DNA of 64,000 nt from a bacterium (GTDB lineage Bacteria; SAR324; XYD2-FULL-50-16), in assembly GCA_018829445.1 (NCBI GenBank), contig JAHJTV010000074.1:62001-126000 (forward strand), written 5' to 3'. Shown here one piece after another: positions 33,562 through 41,949 of the stretch (position 1 is its first letter; every line of letters begins with the position of its first letter). Made by a program: the position numbers and the translations under genes. A model generated the notes under the pieces. It was not told where the DNA came from. It saw only the letters and a list, made by a program, of their open reading frames with translations, and did no database searches.

Positions 33562-36201
33562 ATGAAAAAGCATTCACTAAATAATAATGAAGAATTATTA
33601 AAAAATACCATAAAGATCGTTGGTAGCACTCCATACTTTAGAACTGTCGACATTGCTCTGTTGAGAGAAGTCTTTTGTAAAGCATTAATTTATAATATCA
33701 GTTCCGGGGAATATCTAATTAGAGAAACAAAAGACAGTGATCAGACGGTCTATATTCTCTTAGAGGGCGAATTCGATGTTTATGCCAGTGGAAAGTTTAT
33801 TCTAAAAATCGATCAACCGGGACAGACAATTGGAGAGATGGCAGTTGTGAGTCCCAATGCACCCCGATCTGCTGATGTCGTGGCAACTGCAGAAAGTAGT
33901 GTTGTTGCCATTGATTCAAGCTTTCTTGAGAACAACGATCCTCAAAATAGTAAGCTGGCAAACTCCTTTTTGAAGATGTTCAGCAACATTTTGGCTGAGA
34001 AACTGAGGATTACCACAGATAGAGCGAAATTGTATGAGAATGCCGTTTTGGAAAAACGGGAGATAGACAAATATAACAAGGAAATAACAGATGTTTCCAA
34101 GGATCTGCAAAAGGAATTGCAACAAAAACTGGAACAGATAAAGCTATTTTCCCAGGTAGTTGAATCCAATCAGGATGCTATTATTACATCCGAGTCTCAG
34201 GGAAAAATATTAACCGGTAACCATGCCTTTCAGACTTTGTTCGGTTATTCCTATGAGGAACTCAACAATCATAATTTGAATGAGCTTTTTCAGGAACTCG
34301 TTTTGGAAGGACCGGCGGGGATTAAGATTTGTCAGGAAGGGTGGAATGGTCAGATTATAGCAAGCCGAAAGGACAGTTCTACGTTCCCTGCTATGATCTC
34401 AATTTCGCCGGTAAGGAACAAAACAGACAGAGATAAAGAAAAGATTGTACTAGCCACGGTCGTCAGGGATATATCCCTACAGAAAGAGTATGAAGAGAAT
34501 ATATTGAAAGCCAATAAAGAACTGACTCAGACCTATAAGGAGTTGGAAAATACTCTAAAGGAACTTGAAAAGAGCAATCAGATCAAAGACCGATTCCTTT
34601 CAAATATTTCATCACAATTGCAGACCCCGCTTGATAGTTTACTCAATTACGCGGAATTAATGAAGAAGAAGCTCCTTAGAGTAAAATCGAAAGTTACGAC
34701 ACAAGACTCATTTCTTCCCCAGATTGTAGAAGAGGGTAAAAAGCTGGATAAACTGGTAGGCAACCTGGTTACCATGGCAGAATTGACATCTGAATTCAAT
34801 CTGTCCATGGAGGTTATTAAATTTGAATCGCTTTTTAAGGAACTTAAGCAGAATACAAGCGGTCCAACAGAGTTGGTTTTTGATTTGGATCCAGATATTA
34901 CGATGATCACAGCCGACAAGCCGAAACTTATGAAGGCTTTTCAGGAGATTGTGGACTACCTGGTTGGGAAAGAGGGGCATAAAGGAGACATATATTTCAG
35001 ATGTAACAGAAATCTGGAAAAGAGTTTAATAGAAATCTCAATTGCTCCCGGCGAATTTCCAATCTATATTGAATCTGAATATGACGATGACTATAATCTT
35101 GCCGATGGCATAGAATTGGCTATTCAAAAAGGTGAATTGGAATTGCCGTTGGTCAAGAGAATCATTGAACTCCATCACGGCGAAATGCAAATTTCCGAGT
35201 CTGAGAATAGGGAGCAGATTCATCTGAAATTACCTCTGGACCCAAATATTGAATCGGGGTCCAGAATTAAGGTCGTTATTATTGATGAACATGAATGGGA
35301 CAGAAGAATCTTAAAAGGGATCATCGAAAAACAATTTGTTTTAAACGAAATCTATGAATTTAAGACCCAGATCTCTGCTTTGAACGCACTCAATGCGCTT
35401 AAACCAAATCTGGTGATAGTCGATCCGTTTTTTTCCGCCCCCCAATGGGAGTTTGAGGAATTCCTGATGAGGATCATGGCCAGCAATCAAAAAAAACTTT
35501 CAACCCTGGTTATCAGCGATCAACTGCTGGATTTAGACTTCCGTAACAAGATAATTTCAATGGGTATAACTGACTTCTTATCCAAACCTTTTACCATTGA
35601 AGATGCCCTGTTTAAGATCAACGCTATCATAGAAACTGAACAAAGGTTCTTTTTGTTGTCCAACAGCATACAAAAGGCCAAAAAGAGTGCTGCTACTGAT
35701 GGGATGACCGGGCTGTTCAATCGGAAATATTTTGATAATTTTATGAAAGAACAGCTAATGAAAGCTGATCTGCAAACCGGTAATTGCTCTCTAATTATGT
35801 TGGATGTTGATAACTTTAAACACTACAATGATACCAACGGACATCAGCTTGGGGATGAGGTGCTGAAGAAAGTTGCCAAGATTCTTCAAACCAGTATCAG
35901 GCAGAGTGATATGGCTGCAAGATATGGAGGAGAAGAGTTTGTCATCGTTCTCCCTGGCACAGCAAAAAAGATGGCAGAAAAAATTGCTGAAAAATTGAGA
36001 GAAACTATAGAAATGGCCAAATTTGAGAACGAAGAGGCTCAACCGAAAGGGAAATTGACCGCAAGTTTCGGCGTTTCTTCCTTCCCGGAGAATGGCAAGG
36101 ACCCTGAAACGCTCTTAAAAGGTGCTGACCATTGTCTATATCTTGCGAAAGAAAGAGGCAGAAACAAAGTTGTAGGAGCCGAAGGTGTTATTTCTGTTTA
36201 A
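33562..36201 (+). CDS. Multidomain regulator: CNB - PAS - degenerate histidine kinase - REC - GGDEF
   Basis: The 879-residue soluble protein has these parts in order. A cyclic-nucleotide-binding domain (about 20-150) keeps the cAMP-type cassette, with Glu92 in IGEMAVV and Arg102 in NAPRSADVVA. A coiled coil (155-195) leads to a PAS domain (195-310). A HisKA-like helix (340-385) has Ser351 where the phospho-accepting His should be, and a poor HATPase fold follows (420-555). A REC domain (565-680) keeps the Asp in LVIVDPF and the Lys in LSKPF. A GGDEF domain (700-875) has active GGEEF (789-793) and the inhibitory-site motif RQSD at 780-783. It should make c-di-GMP under control of a second messenger. 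It lies just before mltA. Confidence 0.88.
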   Translation: MKKHSLNNNEELLKNTIKIVGSTPYFRTVDIALLREVFCKALIYNISSGEYLIRETKDSDQTVYILLEGEFDVYASGKFILKIDQPGQTIGEMAVVSPNAPRSADVVATAESSVVAIDSSFLENNDPQNSKLANSFLKMFSNILAEKLRITTDRAKLYENAVLEKREIDKYNKEITDVSKDLQKELQQKLEQIKLFSQVVESNQDAIITSESQGKILTGNHAFQTLFGYSYEELNNHNLNELFQELVLEGPAGIKICQEGWNGQIIASRKDSSTFPAMISISPVRNKTDRDKEKIVLATVVRDISLQKEYEENILKANKELTQTYKELENTLKELEKSNQIKDRFLSNISSQLQTPLDSLLNYAELMKKKLLRVKSKVTTQDSFLPQIVEEGKKLDKLVGNLVTMAELTSEFNLSMEVIKFESLFKELKQNTSGPTELVFDLDPDITMITADKPKLMKAFQEIVDYLVGKEGHKGDIYFRCNRNLEKSLIEISIAPGEFPIYIESEYDDDYNLADGIELAIQKGELELPLVKRIIELHHGEMQISESENREQIHLKLPLDPNIESGSRIKVVIIDEHEWDRRILKGIIEKQFVLNEIYEFKTQISALNALNALKPNLVIVDPFFSAPQWEFEEFLMRIMASNQKKLSTLVISDQLLDLDFRNKIISMGITDFLSKPFTIEDALFKINAIIETEQRFFLLSNSIQKAKKSAATDGMTGLFNRKYFDNFMKEQLMKADLQTGNCSLIMLDVDNFKHYNDTNGHQLGDEVLKKVAKILQTSIRQSDMAARYGGEEFVIVLPGTAKKMAEKIAEKLRETIEMAKFENEEAQPKGKLTASFGVSSFPENGKDPETLLKGADHCLYLAKERGRNKVVGAEGVISV

Positions 36202-36225
36202 ACTTATTGGTTATGTGAAAAGGTA

Positions 36226-37491
36226 ATGTTTTATCCAAAATTTATAATACTCATTATTAGCGTTGTTGTTTTGATTAATGGTTGCTCCAAACAGCTGACA
36301 GATTTAAGCAACCTTCCCACCCATCAGCAGGTCTCACAGTTTTCTTCCTCATCAATGGTTTTGGTAAACAAACCGTTTCATCTGTTTTTAAAAGGTGATG
36401 ATCTTTCACAGGATAGTCTGAAAAAATCTATCAACTATTCTATCAGCTATTTAAAACGTATTCCTGCAAATAGTATATTCCAATTTGGAAAGCTTGAGTA
36501 TTCAGCTGAAGAGATGATTGCTTCCTTTGAGATTTTTTTGGAATTGATCAAGAGTGAGCAGCAGTATGCTGTACTGATAAAAGAACTGGAAAAAAAGTTC
36601 TATCTATTCAAATCGGTAGCTAATGATGAAGATGGTGTATTATTCACCGGATATTATGAACCGATCTTTAAAGGCAACCTTGAAAAAACAGATAAATTCA
36701 ATGTGCCGGTTTACGAGCTTCCAAGTGATCTACAGGTACTGGAGTTAGGAGAATATAGAGATTCATTAAAAAACAGAACCATTGTATACCGAATGAAGGA
36801 TGACCGGATTGCACCGTATCATACCAGAAAAGAGATCATGGAGGATGGGGTGCTGGAGGGTAAATCCAAAGTCTTGGCTTGGATGGAAGATCCAATTGAT
36901 TTGTTTTTTATGCAGATACAGGGATCTGGAATTGTACAGCTTCCTGACGGGAAATTGTTGAGGTTGAGCTATAATGGCTCAAATGGACACAACTATTCAA
37001 GCATTGGGAAATTGTTAGTTGATGAAGATATAATGGATCTGAAGGATGTTTCGATGGAAAGCATCAGGCAATATCTGAATGATCATACTGAAGCCCGGGA
37101 TCGCATATTATATCATAATAAGAGTTACACCTTCTTTAATATAGATGATGACACCAGAGGACCAAAAGGCAATATCAACGTTCCGCTGACGGAGCATCGC
37201 TCCATTGCTACTGATGCCAGTATTTTTCCTAAAAGTGCATTGGCATATATAGAGTCTGAAATACCCGTTTTTGAAGAAAGCTGGCAAGCCGTATCAAACT
37301 CATCGTTTGCAAGGTTTGCCGTAATACAGGATACCGGGGGGGCTATAAAAGGTAGCGGGCGAGTTGACCTTTTTTGGGGAAGGGGTAAACTCGCGGAAAA
37401 AAGTGCAGGCAGAATGAGAAGCGTTGGAAAGCTTTATATCCTTATCGCCAAAAAGCAGGAGATTTCGGATTATCTTACAAATCCGCTTTGA
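36226..37491 (+). CDS. mltA: Membrane-bound lytic murein transglycosylase A
   Basis: The 421-residue lipoprotein has lipobox INGC (Cys20), then the MltA domain (VLFTGYYEPIFKGNL, DDRIAPYHTRKEI, IDLFFMQIQGSGIVQLPDG) and the C-terminal 3D barrel: RFAVIQDTGGAIKGSGRVDLF with the catalytic aspartate at 381. It cleaves peptidoglycan glycan strands to 1,6-anhydro ends. It starts 25 bases after the GGDEF gene stop. Its 3' end overlaps the convergent CARDB gene by 17 bases. Confidence 0.93.
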   Translation: MFYPKFIILIISVVVLINGCSKQLTDLSNLPTHQQVSQFSSSSMVLVNKPFHLFLKGDDLSQDSLKKSINYSISYLKRIPANSIFQFGKLEYSAEEMIASFEIFLELIKSEQQYAVLIKELEKKFYLFKSVANDEDGVLFTGYYEPIFKGNLEKTDKFNVPVYELPSDLQVLELGEYRDSLKNRTIVYRMKDDRIAPYHTRKEIMEDGVLEGKSKVLAWMEDPIDLFFMQIQGSGIVQLPDGKLLRLSYNGSNGHNYSSIGKLLVDEDIMDLKDVSMESIRQYLNDHTEARDRILYHNKSYTFFNIDDDTRGPKGNINVPLTEHRSIATDASIFPKSALAYIESEIPVFEESWQAVSNSSFARFAVIQDTGGAIKGSGRVDLFWGRGKLAEKSAGRMRSVGKLYILIAKKQEISDYLTNPL

Positions 37492-38803
37492 GGCTGATAT
37501 AAAACTTGCGAACAGATGAATCGGTTGTATTCCCTTCGGAATCTTTGGCAATCACTCTCCAAAATAAAAAATCAATTCCGTTGCTCTCCATCAGAGCCAG
37601 AGCCATGGCGGGCATCTCCCCCGATAAAGGTTTGATTATATCTGCCGGTGTCCAACCTTCTGATCCGGTTCCCTTGGGCAGCTCAAACACCTCCTCTAAA
37701 TCAGAAAACAATTCATTTGAAGAAATCTGTACCTTGAATTGATTAAACTTTTTACTTCTCCATTGGAATTTGAATAAGCCGTCTTCCGCGAATGAGTGAA
37801 GATTATCAGGGAATACCAAGGCAATATCACTGAAGATAATGCTCTCTTTTGTCGTGATTGAATTATTATTCTCGTCTGTCTCCTGGATGGTATTAGCTTC
37901 GTCAACAATTGCGTAAACAAAATACTCACCTTTTAACTCAATTTCAGGTATGGTGATCGGAACTTCAATGACTTTTTGCTCACCGGGAGCAATAATTTTT
38001 AAGACGTCATTCAACGAATTTTTCTTACGGTTAATTCTGGGAGCAAAATACCAGTAAATGGAATAGTTGACATTTGTTGCTATATCCCCACCTTCGTTGG
38101 ATATGACCAATCGGATATGGGCAGACTCACCTCGTAAAATGGAATTATTATTTAATACGGAGATCTCTTTGATGACCAAATCGGGTGGGTCAAATTCAAC
38201 CAATGGTTGCGCCGGAGTTTTGCTTTGTTGAGAATCTTGCGTTCCATCTTCTTTTCCATTAGTCTTTTCAGGCCGGGCAGGCTTTTGATTTCGTCGTGTC
38301 GGGTCTACGGCAAAAAAGTACTTCTGCTCTTTCTCCAGATTTTGAGCGAGAACTTTGCCTTTATCCGAGTATATCTTAGCTCCAACCGTATAATCTCCTC
38401 CCCTGTTTTTATCAATGGGGTAGAGAAATAGGATTCTTGTTTCCGATTTGGAGCCCAAGGATAATCCTTTATCACCGAATGAGACTACGTTGTGGTTGGG
38501 TAAAACAATGGATAACTTTGCAGCAACGTTAAGGGATGCAGAAGAAGAATTTTTCACCAATATTTCAATCAATTGGGTTCTGCCGGTATCGATTCGATCT
38601 TCACCAACTGTTATTTTTTCGATGCTGATTCCGGTCGCTGTTGTGTTTTTTGCAGATAAATCGACAATAGAAGCACAACAGAATACCAAGGTAATTAAAC
38701 CTAGCCCAGATATACTGGATAGGTACCTTAAGAGAATTTTCTGCCCACAAAACGCAGAAAACAACTTATAAGGAGCTAAACAGATATGGAAAATACGCTT
38801 CAT
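37475..38803 (-). CDS. Secreted CARDB-domain protein
   Basis: I start at ATG 38803 (MKRIFHICLAP); a TTG at 38824 is the alternative. The N-terminus is odd: about 33 residues, encoded by repeat copy B, come before the hydrophobic signal core GLGLITLVFCCASIV. The mature part has an Ig-like region (about 60-170), a Lys/Gln/Pro-rich linker (RRNQKPARPEKTNG), a CARDB domain (about 205-325: PDLVIKEISVLNNNSILRGE, ISNEGGDIATNVNYSIYWYF, DEANTIQETDENNN) and a final beta-sandwich (FKFQWRSKKFNQFKVQIS). CARDB domains mediate adhesion at the cell surface. It is co-directional with and 40 bases after the FG-GAP gene, so the two probably work together. Confidence 0.72.
   Translation of the reverse strand: MKRIFHICLAPYKLFSAFCGQKILLRYLSSISGLGLITLVFCCASIVDLSAKNTTATGISIEKITVGEDRIDTGRTQLIEILVKNSSSASLNVAAKLSIVLPNHNVVSFGDKGLSLGSKSETRILFLYPIDKNRGGDYTVGAKIYSDKGKVLAQNLEKEQKYFFAVDPTRRNQKPARPEKTNGKEDGTQDSQQSKTPAQPLVEFDPPDLVIKEISVLNNNSILRGESAHIRLVISNEGGDIATNVNYSIYWYFAPRINRKKNSLNDVLKIIAPGEQKVIEVPITIPEIELKGEYFVYAIVDEANTIQETDENNNSITTKESIIFSDIALVFPDNLHSFAEDGLFKFQWRSKKFNQFKVQISSNELFSDLEEVFELPKGTGSEGWTPADIIKPLSGEMPAMALALMESNGIDFLFWRVIAKDSEGNTTDSSVRKFYISLKADL
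38700..38773 (+). repeat. Palindromic repeat element, copy B (inside the CARDB gene)
   Basis: Perfect inner arms ttttctgc (38737-38744) and gcagaaaa (38754-38761) sit within outer ccтta-type arms (cctta 38726-38730 / taagg 38769-38773). The left flank agcccagatatactggat matches copy C read on the minus strand. The element covers codons 11-35 of the CARDB protein, just before its signal-peptide core. Confidence 0.6.
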
Positions 38804-38843
38804 AATACTATCAGCTTTTTTCAAGGTTAAGGTAATCGCTTAA

Positions 38844-41678
38844 TTATTCAGATAGAAGATCCCGATTGGCATTAATTTCGTTTTCTCTGACAATAGCATC
38901 ATTTCTAAACAGAAACACAGGTCCGTCTTCACTGCCGGAAATTAAATCCAAATCTCCATCACGATCTATATCGTGAGCAATTGGACTGGTTCCCCTTGGG
39001 AAAATGAGATTATTATCCAATTTGGGTATAGCCGACCAGTTTCCCAGCAAATTGGACTGATCGTTTTTCAAAAAATGAATTCTTCCCGAATCCGAACCAA
39101 TCAATAGATCCATTTGGCCACTGTTGCTTAAGTCAGCAAAAAACGGCGTTGACCCAATATCAACGTCCATTTCGTGGTAATCTCTTTTAATAATCTCAAA
39201 ACGGCTGGAATCATTTCTCAGATAAACCAGTTTTCCGTTAAAGGTTCCGACGAGAATATCATAAAGCCCGTCATTATCCAAATCAATCACTGCTGGCCTG
39301 GAATTCTGGCCCAGCCACAATCCTCGAAAAATGTTATTATCCTCGACAAAGTTGGCTTCTTCTGATGATCCCTGGTTGGCATAAAAATAAAGACGTCCGC
39401 TTTTTGAACCGACTATGAGATCCAGATCTCCATCCTGGTCGATATCAATTAATAATGGTGCTGAATTCTCTCGGTTTTCGGAAGGAAACAGATCATCAGA
39501 TTTGAATTGAAAACGCCATTGGTTTTCATTGCCGATGTTCTCATAATAGAAAATCCTCCCGGATCTACTGCCTATCAACAGATCAAAGTCACCGTCCTGA
39601 TCAAGATCCCCCATAGTTGGTACAGATCGACTGATTTGATCATTTTTGATGATGGGTAAGCGGACATTTACGTACTGTGGGACTATTTTAACTTTCTCTA
39701 TTCCTTCATCCAGAAGTGTTATCCCGGATGTTTCAAATTCTTGAGTGTCCTCCAATGTCTGATCTTGTTCAATCTCAACCTCAATCCGACCTTCAACGTC
39801 TTCAACAACCAGGGAACCGGACTGCTGATCTATTGAATTATCAACGGTCTCCTGGGACGCCTTTTTCTCTTCTTCAACTCCTTTATTTAAATAGAGAACA
39901 AAATCTCCAAAGTCGTTACCAATCAATAAGTCCTGTTGTCCGTCTGAATCGAAATCATAAATGAAGGGATGACTTAGTGCATATACATCAAAGCTGAAAA
40001 AAGCGTTATTATCTTCCGTCCAGCTGGGATTCTCCTCAGCGGTTTTCCCGGGGGACAGGGATAATTGTATCTTTCCATCGTCGCTTCCAATAATCATGTC
40101 ATAGTATTCATCCCGGTTCCAATCGAAGAGGGTCGGGACTGCATTCTTAAGTGGTTTAGTCGAAGCAAATCGTGTTGATTCCAGCACAAATAGTGGGTTT
40201 GTTTTGGTACCTTTGTTTAGATAAAGAACAATCCGGCCAGCAAAATTGCCGATCAGTAAATCAAGATCGCCGTCCTTGTCTATATCTGCAAGATATGGAA
40301 CGCTGTTGGAACCTGCGTCGATTTGAAAATAGGTTTTATCTGCAAGTTTCCATTCCGCTTTTTCCGGGGTTCCAATATTGGAGACCAGGATAATCTGTCC
40401 TTGTTTTTCCCCGATGAGAAGATCCAAATCGCCATCGTCGTCAATATCGCCCAAGGTGGGGGCACTGTTTTCAATGCCTGTCATGAAAATCAATTCTTCA
40501 GTTTTTAGAACCCAGTTGGGTTGTTTGGAATCTCCCTGGTTTTCATAATAATTTAAGTTCCCGGAACTCTCCCCAACAATCATATCAAAATCTTTGTCAT
40601 TGTCGAGATCACCCACCGTAATACTTGCCCTGTTTCCGGTTACATTAAGTTTATGAAACTTGAAAAGATTTGTGCTTTTGTTCCAGAGTATTCTTTTTTC
40701 ATCCTGAATGCGATTTTCATAATAAAAAACAGTAGGATTAGCACTTCCGATTACTAGATCCGAATCACCATCATTGTCAATATCAACAAAAGTTGGAGCA
40801 GATTCACCCCCAATATCAATCAACTGAAAATATTGTTCGCTGAAAACCCACTTAGGAAAAAAGCGGTCACCTTCATTTATGAACAAACTCAGAGTTCCAT
40901 TTTTTTGACCTATTACCAAATCCAGATCTCCATCTTCATCCCAGTCAAATAAACCGGGTGATGCATGGGTTTCCAAGCCGAATTCCGATACCAGTATGGG
41001 TGGATATTTTAAAAAATCCGCTTTGGTTCTGGTACCCTCATTTAAATAAAGCCAGACTTTTCCCTCGGCTGTACCGATTAAAAGATCATATTTTCGTTTA
41101 AGATTCACATCAGCAAATATGGGGACACTATTTTGTCCGGGCTCAATATTGCTGTATTTAGGGGTAACAAGTCTGAATTCAGGTACCAGGTTGTTTCCCT
41201 GGTTTTCAAAAAACCAGATATACCCCTGCTCTGATCCAACAAAAAGGTCAAAATCTCCATCATGGTCAATATCAATCAAAGCAGGTGCTGAATAGTTGCC
41301 AACATCAATTGTATTTCTGATTTTTACTTTCCTTCCATCCTTCCTGATTTCAAATATGGCTTTATATTGCTGAGTAATAAGCACATAATCGGGAGAGTTT
41401 ATTGAACCGCGATTTTCAAAGTAGGCAATCTCCCCGTTTTTCTGCCCCAAAAAGATATCCTGATCTCCATCTCCATCGATATCTGAGAAGGCCAGTTTGG
41501 AGTTTCTCATTTCGTGAGAGAACAGCAGACTGTTAACGCCGTCAAGACCCCCGTAATATTGCTGCTGCCACTTATATCTGATGTTTTGCGCCAAAGTCGA
41601 TTCAATCGGTGCAAAAAGCAATATCAGGAATAAAAATACTGTGTTGAATCCCGTGTGTTTGATTCTTAAATAACTCAT
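38844..41678 (-). CDS. Secreted FG-GAP/VCBS-repeat protein with 15 repeats
   Basis: I start at ATG 41678; a GTG 12 codons upstream is possible. After a signal peptide (core TVFLFLILLFAP, cleavage near TLAQN) the chain is almost entirely repeats of the pattern D-D-DGD-DL-IG---G-----N-G. I count 15, for example DIDGDGDQDIFLGQKNG and DIDRDGDLDLISGSEDG, giving about two seven-blade beta-propellers with calcium-binding loops. An acidic insert (about 60 residues, Glu/Gln-rich) separates repeats 10 and 11. Such proteins bind extracellular ligands or polysaccharide. It precedes the CARDB gene in the same operon. No enzymatic domain is visible. Confidence 0.83.
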   Translation of the reverse strand: MSYLRIKHTGFNTVFLFLILLFAPIESTLAQNIRYKWQQQYYGGLDGVNSLLFSHEMRNSKLAFSDIDGDGDQDIFLGQKNGEIAYFENRGSINSPDYVLITQQYKAIFEIRKDGRKVKIRNTIDVGNYSAPALIDIDHDGDFDLFVGSEQGYIWFFENQGNNLVPEFRLVTPKYSNIEPGQNSVPIFADVNLKRKYDLLIGTAEGKVWLYLNEGTRTKADFLKYPPILVSEFGLETHASPGLFDWDEDGDLDLVIGQKNGTLSLFINEGDRFFPKWVFSEQYFQLIDIGGESAPTFVDIDNDGDSDLVIGSANPTVFYYENRIQDEKRILWNKSTNLFKFHKLNVTGNRASITVGDLDNDKDFDMIVGESSGNLNYYENQGDSKQPNWVLKTEELIFMTGIENSAPTLGDIDDDGDLDLLIGEKQGQIILVSNIGTPEKAEWKLADKTYFQIDAGSNSVPYLADIDKDGDLDLLIGNFAGRIVLYLNKGTKTNPLFVLESTRFASTKPLKNAVPTLFDWNRDEYYDMIIGSDDGKIQLSLSPGKTAEENPSWTEDNNAFFSFDVYALSHPFIYDFDSDGQQDLLIGNDFGDFVLYLNKGVEEEKKASQETVDNSIDQQSGSLVVEDVEGRIEVEIEQDQTLEDTQEFETSGITLLDEGIEKVKIVPQYVNVRLPIIKNDQISRSVPTMGDLDQDGDFDLLIGSRSGRIFYYENIGNENQWRFQFKSDDLFPSENRENSAPLLIDIDQDGDLDLIVGSKSGRLYFYANQGSSEEANFVEDNNIFRGLWLGQNSRPAVIDLDNDGLYDILVGTFNGKLVYLRNDSSRFEIIKRDYHEMDVDIGSTPFFADLSNSGQMDLLIGSDSGRIHFLKNDQSNLLGNWSAIPKLDNNLIFPRGTSPIAHDIDRDGDLDLISGSEDGPVFLFRNDAIVRENEINANRDLLSE

Positions 41679-41949
41679 TTTATTGGAATCGATGTAATGG
41701 GAAAAAAATTCCACTCTTTGGTAATGTGGCCAGATATAATGAATATGCAGTCAGCAATCATTTGATCCCTAATATACTGATATAGAAAAACTTGCAAGTC
41801 CATTATGTCTTGATGTCATCTGTTGGCAATTGCCTCATCTGTTTTGCTATCCCTAGTACATCATATTCCATGCCTAACAGGTTTTCTGTCTAAAATTATT
41901 ATGTTTAAGAATTTTCAGTAAGGGAGGAATTCTATAAAACCTGCGAGTT

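Noticed and set aside
38448..38771. 107-codon plus-strand open frame
   Set aside because: It is antisense to the CARDB gene and ends inside repeat copy B; codon pattern follows the minus-strand gene.
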